Assembly: GCA_015066595.1 (NCBI GenBank)
Contig: SVNZ01000004.1
Location: forward strand, 1-64,000
Reading direction: 5' to 3'
Source of the DNA: Oscillospiraceae bacterium
GTDB taxonomy: Bacteria > Bacillota > Clostridia > Oscillospirales > Acutalibacteraceae
Length of the DNA stretch: 64,000 nt
Under the pieces are notes generated by a model. It had not been told where the DNA came from and did not search any database. It saw only the letters and a list, made by a program, of their open reading frames with translations. Every line of letters starts with the position of its first letter. The first letter of the stretch is position 1. The position numbers and the translations under genes are program-made. Positions 59,507-64,000 of this stretch are shown here, piece after piece.

Positions 59507-61315
59507 ATGTATCGTTCTAATGTGCTTGTTTGCGGCGGTACCGGATGTACCTCCTCAGACAGTTTAAAAATCGTCGAGAAGCTCAAGGAAGAAATCGCAG
59601 CTCGCGGTTTGGAAAATGAAGTAAACGTTATCACAACAGGTTGCTTCGGTCTTTGTGCTCTCGGTCCAATCGTAGTTATCTACCCAGAGGGTAGCTTCTA
59701 CTCAATGGTTAAAATCGAAGATATCCCTGAAATCGTTGAAGAGCATCTCTTGAAGGGTAGAATCGTAACAAGACTTCTCTATCAGGAGACTGTAGAAGAA
59801 GACACTATCAAATCACTTAACAAAACTGCTTTCTATGCTAAGCAGCAGCGTATCGCACTTCGTAACTGTGGTGTTATCGATCCAGAGAAGATTGATGAAT
59901 ACATCGCTATGGATGGTTACGCAGCTCTTGGTAAAGTATTGACAGAAATGAAACCTGAAGAGGTTATCGAAACAGTTCTTGCTTCAGGCTTACGCGGTCG
60001 TGGCGGTGCAGGCTTCCCTACAGGTCTTAAATGGAAGTTTGCTGCAGCGAACGATGCTGATCAAAAATATGTTTGCTGTAACGCTGACGAAGGTGACCCA
60101 GGTGCATTCATGGACCGTTCAATCCTCGAGGGTGACCCACACGCACTGCTCGAAGCTATGGCTATCGCTGGTTATGCTATCGGCGCTACAAAAGGTTATG
60201 TATATGTTCGTGCTGAGTACCCTATCGCTGTTAATCGTCTTCAAATAGCTATCGATCAGGCTCACGAGTACGGACTACTCGGTGACAACATCTTCGGCAC
60301 AGACTTCTGCTTTGACATTCAGCTTCGTCTTGGTGCAGGTGCTTTCGTATGTGGTGAGGAAACATCTCTCATGACATCTATCGAAGGCAAGCGTGGCGAA
60401 CCACGTCCACGTCCACCATTCCCAGCTGTTAAGGGTCTTTACAAAAAGCCAACTATCTTAAACAACGTTGAAACATACGCTAACATCCCACGTATCATCT
60501 TACTAGGTGCTGACTGGTTCAACACAATTGGTACTGAAAAGAGTAAGGGTACTAAGGTATTCGCTCTTGGTGGTAAGATTGAACACACAGGTCTTGTTGA
60601 AGTACCTATGGGTACTACACTCAGAGAAATCGTTGAGGAAATCGGTGGCGGTATTCCAAACGGCAGAAAGTTCAAGGCAGCTCAGACAGGTGGTCCATCA
60701 GGCGGATGTATCCCTCCACAGCACCTTGATATTCCTATCGACTACGACAACCTCCTCGAAATCGGCTCAATGATGGGCTCAGGCGGTCTCATCGTTATGG
60801 ACGATACAACCTGTATGGTTGATATCGCTAAGTTCTTCTTAGAGTTCACTGTTGATGAGTCTTGCGGTAAGTGTACACCTTGTCGTATCGGTACAAAGAG
60901 ACTTCTCGAAATGCTCGACAAGATCACTAAGGGTCAGGGTACTCTTGAGATGATCGACGAGATGGAAGAGCTCTGTCACTATATCAAAGCAAACTCTCTG
61001 TGTGGTCTTGGCCAGACAGCTCCAAACCCTGTACTCTCCACTCTCAACTACTTCCGTGATGAATATGTTCAGCACGTAGTTGACAAGAAGTGTGTAGCAG
61101 GCGTTTGTAAGGACCTCCTCGAGTTCTCAATCATCAAAGACAAGTGCTTCGGTTGTTCTATGTGTGCTAGACAGTGTCCGGCTGGTGCTATCACTGTTAC
61201 AGACTACATAGCTCCAGGCAAGAAGAAACCAGCTTACGAAATCGATACAACTAAGTGCGTTAAGTGCGGTGCTTGTATCCCAACATGTAAGTTCGGTGCT
61301 ATCATCAAAGGCTAA
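59507..61315 (+). CDS. hndC: hydrogenase flavoprotein subunit HndC/HydB (NuoF-like)
   Basis: NAD(P)H-oxidising flavoprotein of 602 residues, the likely site of flavin-based bifurcation. An N-terminal [2Fe-2S] thioredoxin-like domain (CGGTGC, GCFGLCALGP) comes first. The FMN/NAD domain (LRGRGGAGFPTGLKW near 165; EGDPGAFMDRS near 200) follows. A [4Fe-4S] site (CGKCTPCR near 455) and two C-terminal ferredoxin clusters (CFGCSMCARQCP, CVKCGACIPTC) complete it. AAGGAGGAC precedes the ATG. NAD versus NADP preference cannot be read with confidence. Confidence 0.94.
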   Translation: MYRSNVLVCGGTGCTSSDSLKIVEKLKEEIAARGLENEVNVITTGCFGLCALGPIVVIYPEGSFYSMVKIEDIPEIVEEHLLKGRIVTRLLYQETVEEDTIKSLNKTAFYAKQQRIALRNCGVIDPEKIDEYIAMDGYAALGKVLTEMKPEEVIETVLASGLRGRGGAGFPTGLKWKFAAANDADQKYVCCNADEGDPGAFMDRSILEGDPHALLEAMAIAGYAIGATKGYVYVRAEYPIAVNRLQIAIDQAHEYGLLGDNIFGTDFCFDIQLRLGAGAFVCGEETSLMTSIEGKRGEPRPRPPFPAVKGLYKKPTILNNVETYANIPRIILLGADWFNTIGTEKSKGTKVFALGGKIEHTGLVEVPMGTTLREIVEEIGGGIPNGRKFKAAQTGGPSGGCIPPQHLDIPIDYDNLLEIGSMMGSGGLIVMDDTTCMVDIAKFFLEFTVDESCGKCTPCRIGTKRLLEMLDKITKGQGTLEMIDEMEELCHYIKANSLCGLGQTAPNPVLSTLNYFRDEYVQHVVDKKCVAGVCKDLLEFSIIKDKCFGCSMCARQCPAGAITVTDYIAPGKKKPAYEIDTTKCVKCGACIPTCKFGAIIKG

Positions 61316-61332
61316 GAGAAAGGAGAATCATC

Positions 61333-63072
61333 ATGGAAATGCTTAATATTAAAATCAACGGTATGCCTTTCTCTGTTGAGAAAAACACTACTATCCTTGA
61401 AGCATGCCACCAGTTCGGTATCAAGATTCCTACTCTGTGCTACCTCAAGGACATCAACGAAATCGGCGCATGCCGTATGTGTCTTTGTGAAGTAAAGGGC
61501 GCTAGATCATTAGTTGCTGCTTGTGTATATCCTATCGATAGAGAGGGTACAGAAATCTTCACAAACACACCACAGATTCAGAAATACAGAAAGACTACTC
61601 TTGAACTTATCGTTTCTAACCACGATAAAAAATGTCTGTCTTGCCCACGTTCTAATTCATGTGAGCTCCAGAAGCTCTGTATGGAATACGGAGTAGAAGA
61701 GACAAAGTTCTCTGGCGAAGAGACAAAGTACGAGGAAGATACAACAACACTTCACCTTGTTCGTAACAACAACAAGTGTATTCTTTGCCGTAGATGTTCT
61801 GCTGCTTGTAAGAACCAGTACGTTGGCGTTATCGGCGCTAATAACCGTGGTTTTGACACAGAAATCGGTTGTGCATTCAACCAGACACTCGACCAGGTTG
61901 CTTGTGTAGCTTGTGGTCAGTGTACTGCGGTTTGTCCTACAGGTGCTCTTATTGAGCGTGACGATACAGCAGAAGTTTTCAACGCTATCGCTGATCCTAC
62001 AAAGACTGTTATCGTTCACACAGCTCCATCTATCCGTGCAACTCTTGGTGAGTGCTTTGATATGCCTATCGGCACAAATGTTACTGGCAAAATGGTTGCA
62101 GCTCTCCGTCGTCTTGGCTTTGACAAAGTATTCGATACTAACTTCGCTGCTGACCTTACAATTATGGAAGAAGGCACAGAGTTCTTAGACAGAGTGAAGA
62201 ACGGTGGCACACTCCCAATGATCACTTCATGTTCACCGGGTTGGATCAAGTTCTGCGAGCACTACTATCCAGAACTCATTCCTAACCTCTCAACATGTAA
62301 ATCACCACAGCAGATGCAGGGTGCTATGATTAAATCATACTATGCTGAGAAGATGGGCATTGATCCTAAGGATATGGTAGTAGTTGCTATCATGCCTTGT
62401 GTTGCTAAAAAGTTTGAAATCAAGCGTGACGACCAGGGTCACGATGGTATCGCTGATAATGATTTTGTTCTCTCAACAAGAGAGCTCGCTAAGATGATCA
62501 AGACTGCCGGTATCCAGTTCACAGATTTACCTGACGAAGAGTTCGATCCTATCATGGGTATCGGTTCAGGTGCAGGTACTATCTTCGGCACTACAGGCGG
62601 TGTTATGGAAGCTGCTCTTAGAACAGTTGCTGACATACTCACAGGCGAGGATCTTGAGCACATTGAGTACACAGACGTTCGTGGTATGGACGACATCAAG
62701 GAAGCTACATATGACGTTGCCGGCATGCAGGTTAAGGTTGCTGTTACATCAGGCCTTTCTAACGCTGCTAAGCTCCTCGACAAGGTTAAAGCTGGCGAAG
62801 CTGACTACCAGTTCATCGAGGTTATGTGCTGTCCTGGCGGTTGTATCAACGGTGGCGGTCAGCCTATCGTTGACGGTCATACAAGAAACTTCGTTGACGT
62901 CAAGGGCCTTCGTGCTGCTGCTCTGTATGATGATGACAAAAATCTCACATACAGAAAGTCACACAAGAACCCTGAGATCACAGCTATCTACGAGGATTAC
63001 CTCGGCGAGCCTGGTTCGCACAAGGCTCACGAACTCTTACATACATCTTATGTAAAGAGACCAAAGTATTGA
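61333..63072 (+). CDS. hndD: [FeFe] hydrogenase catalytic subunit HndD/HydA
   Basis: Catalytic subunit of 579 residues that makes or splits H2. The N-terminal [2Fe-2S] domain (IGACRMCLCEVKG) and His-Cys [4Fe-4S] site (HDKKCLSCPRS) are followed by two ferredoxin clusters (CILCRRCSAAC, CVACGQCTAVCP). The H-cluster domain has L1 TSCSPGW (near 298), L2 MPCVAKK (near 354) and L3 EVMCCPGGCINGGG (near 497), with a C-terminal small-subunit-like segment. L1 has Ser at one of the two usual Cys positions. AAAGGAGAA precedes the ATG; last gene before a strong terminator. Confidence 0.95.
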   Translation: MEMLNIKINGMPFSVEKNTTILEACHQFGIKIPTLCYLKDINEIGACRMCLCEVKGARSLVAACVYPIDREGTEIFTNTPQIQKYRKTTLELIVSNHDKKCLSCPRSNSCELQKLCMEYGVEETKFSGEETKYEEDTTTLHLVRNNNKCILCRRCSAACKNQYVGVIGANNRGFDTEIGCAFNQTLDQVACVACGQCTAVCPTGALIERDDTAEVFNAIADPTKTVIVHTAPSIRATLGECFDMPIGTNVTGKMVAALRRLGFDKVFDTNFAADLTIMEEGTEFLDRVKNGGTLPMITSCSPGWIKFCEHYYPELIPNLSTCKSPQQMQGAMIKSYYAEKMGIDPKDMVVVAIMPCVAKKFEIKRDDQGHDGIADNDFVLSTRELAKMIKTAGIQFTDLPDEEFDPIMGIGSGAGTIFGTTGGVMEAALRTVADILTGEDLEHIEYTDVRGMDDIKEATYDVAGMQVKVAVTSGLSNAAKLLDKVKAGEADYQFIEVMCCPGGCINGGGQPIVDGHTRNFVDVKGLRAAALYDDDKNLTYRKSHKNPEITAIYEDYLGEPGSHKAHELLHTSYVKRPKY

Positions 63073-63096
63073 TTGTAGCAAATCGAATATAAATTT

Positions 63097-63124
63097 AGGG
63101 CACCGAATAATCGGTGCCCTTTTG
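63097..63124. terminator. Terminator of the hydrogenase operon
   Basis: A 10-bp stem (AGGGCACCGA / TCGGTGCCCT) followed by TTTT, about 25 nt after hndD. Confidence 0.85.
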
Positions 63125-63140
63125 TTATGCATATAAAGTT

Positions 63141-64000
63141 TTACAGTTCTGGAATGAGCTCTGCAAGCAGGCGTTGAATCTGGGTTGCGTCCAAAATAGT
63201 GACTTTTCCGTCTTTGTATGTATCCGCACGAACAAGCTGTTCTCCTGTGAGAATTTCAATCTCTGCGAGATGACGCTGAATACATGTTGCATCAACAACT
63301 CTGACTTTTCCGTCAGAGTCAACATCGCCTAACATAACAAGTATAGGTATAATCTCTTGTTCAACAAGTACCTTGTCGCATACAGAACAATGTAAACCGT
63401 CTGTCAGCCCTTCTTTTTCATAAGTTGCCTCATAACCTTTGTCAACAACTTCTGTGTGTCCTGTAACAGGAAGCGTTTCTGTATATGTATCACCACACGT
63501 TGAACATGTGTATGTTTTTGTTCCATTTGCTATGCAGGATGGAGTATTAGTAATTTCAGAAACATAGCAGTGCCCTGATAAATATCCTTCTTTAGGCTCG
63601 TCTACAATTTCAAAATAAACTCTTTTCGTATCAGTTGTATCATAGTGATTGTAGAGTGTAAAATATGCAGAGTATTTACCAACACCTAACTTTGAAGCAG
63701 GGATTGTATAAGTATTGTTACAATCTTCACTAATAACTTTTTCTATATTATTCTTATCAATACCTATAGCTTGTCCATGAGCACAGATAGGAGATACTGT
63801 TATAGTTACTGTATCATTTAAATCATACCAACATTTATCCGATTTCACCTCTGTATATGATGGTTTTCCAACAATAGAAAAGGTGATCCATTTTGTATCA
63901 ACCTTATGCGAGCTATTGTAAACGGTAAAATAGGCTGAATATTCACCAACTCCAAGTCTCTTATCAGATGCAGATATCGTAAATGTTGAATCACAATCTT
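63141..64000 (-). CDS. dockerin-containing extracellular protein (5' end outside window)
   Basis: The frame stays open to position 64000 on the minus strand, so only the C-terminal ~286 residues are seen; the 235-aa ORF of the track starts at an internal GTG. Visible parts: two copies of an ~85-residue beta-rich repeat (each with GVGxYSAYFT followed by a DTK strand), a zinc-ribbon-like segment with CSTCG...TGH, and a C-terminal type I dockerin (GDVDSDGKVRVVDAT; KDGKVTILDAT). The second dockerin loop has lost part of its usual Asp spacing. It probably attaches to a scaffoldin or the cell surface; the enzymatic part, if any, lies outside the window. Confidence 0.85.
   Translation of the reverse strand, partial: DCDSTFTISASDKRLGVGEYSAYFTVYNSSHKVDTKWITFSIVGKPSYTEVKSDKCWYDLNDTVTITVSPICAHGQAIGIDKNNIEKVISEDCNNTYTIPASKLGVGKYSAYFTLYNHYDTTDTKRVYFEIVDEPKEGYLSGHCYVSEITNTPSCIANGTKTYTCSTCGDTYTETLPVTGHTEVVDKGYEATYEKEGLTDGLHCSVCDKVLVEQEIIPILVMLGDVDSDGKVRVVDATCIQRHLAEIEILTGEQLVRADTYKDGKVTILDATQIQRLLAELIPEL

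Noticed and set aside
1-64000. CRISPR arrays, insertion sequences, prophage or toxin-antitoxin loci
   Set aside because: I saw no spaced direct repeats, transposase or integrase motifs, phage structural proteins or paired small toxin/antitoxin genes.

Overview
The window looks like chromosomal DNA from a low-to-mid GC, anaerobic, spore-forming member of the Clostridia, most likely a gut Ruminococcaceae/Oscillospiraceae relative. Evidence for spore formation: dipicolinate synthase dpaAB and gerW. Evidence for anaerobic life: class III ribonucleotide reductase nrdDG and a multisubunit [FeFe] hydrogenase. Two secreted proteins end in type I dockerins, as in cellulosome- or amylosome-forming Ruminococcus species. 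The genus is inference; there is no rRNA to confirm it. Gene density is high, and I saw no insertion sequence, prophage or CRISPR array.

Layout. 1-2.1 kb: an orphan DHHW-type surface protein, a small lipoprotein, tRNA-Arg(CCU) and an unexplained structured element in its trailer. 2.1-5.2 kb: a biotin-dependent carboxyltransferase trio (12S-like, 1.3S-like, 5S/OadA-like). 5.3-10.9 kb: a long minus-strand run of a site-2 protease, scpA, scpB, DUF2953, gerW, a D,D-carboxypeptidase and rluB. 11-19.5 kb: rpmB, pgi, a second carboxypeptidase, ispDF, metY and dpaAB. 19.7-34.3 kb: housekeeping and repair genes (recD2, comF, mreB-like, rlmD, murC, htrA, a sodium symporter, apbE). 34.4-39.5 kb: a surface-polymer cluster (DUF2079 membrane protein, lipoprotein, membrane-anchored EEP phosphatase/nuclease-like protein, O-antigen-ligase-like protein). 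39.5-47.3 kb: ruvX, a secreted transglutaminase-like protein, tsaD-rimI-ptp-polA-alr. 47.4-54.5 kb: putP, nrdDG, a dockerin-bearing beta-lactamase-fold hydrolase and a HAD phosphatase.

54.6-63.1 kb is the most interesting part. A regulatory cassette (DRTGG protein, RsbW/RsbT-like ATPase, HydS-like sensory [FeFe]-hydrogenase homologue, second DRTGG protein, PHP phosphoesterase) is followed by an Hnd/Hyd-type electron-bifurcating hydrogenase operon (HndA, a stand-alone HATPase, HndB, HndC, HndD). The catalytic operon is preceded by a near-consensus Rex site and a good sigma-A promoter. I infer a redox/H2-sensing module coupled to NAD(P)H/ferredoxin-linked hydrogen metabolism. The sensing gene set has no classical histidine kinase or response regulator beside it.

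The window ends inside a large dockerin-containing extracellular protein on the minus strand, with its 5' part outside. Starts were moved from the ORF-track values wherever a ribosome-binding site or the family N-terminus supported a different codon.
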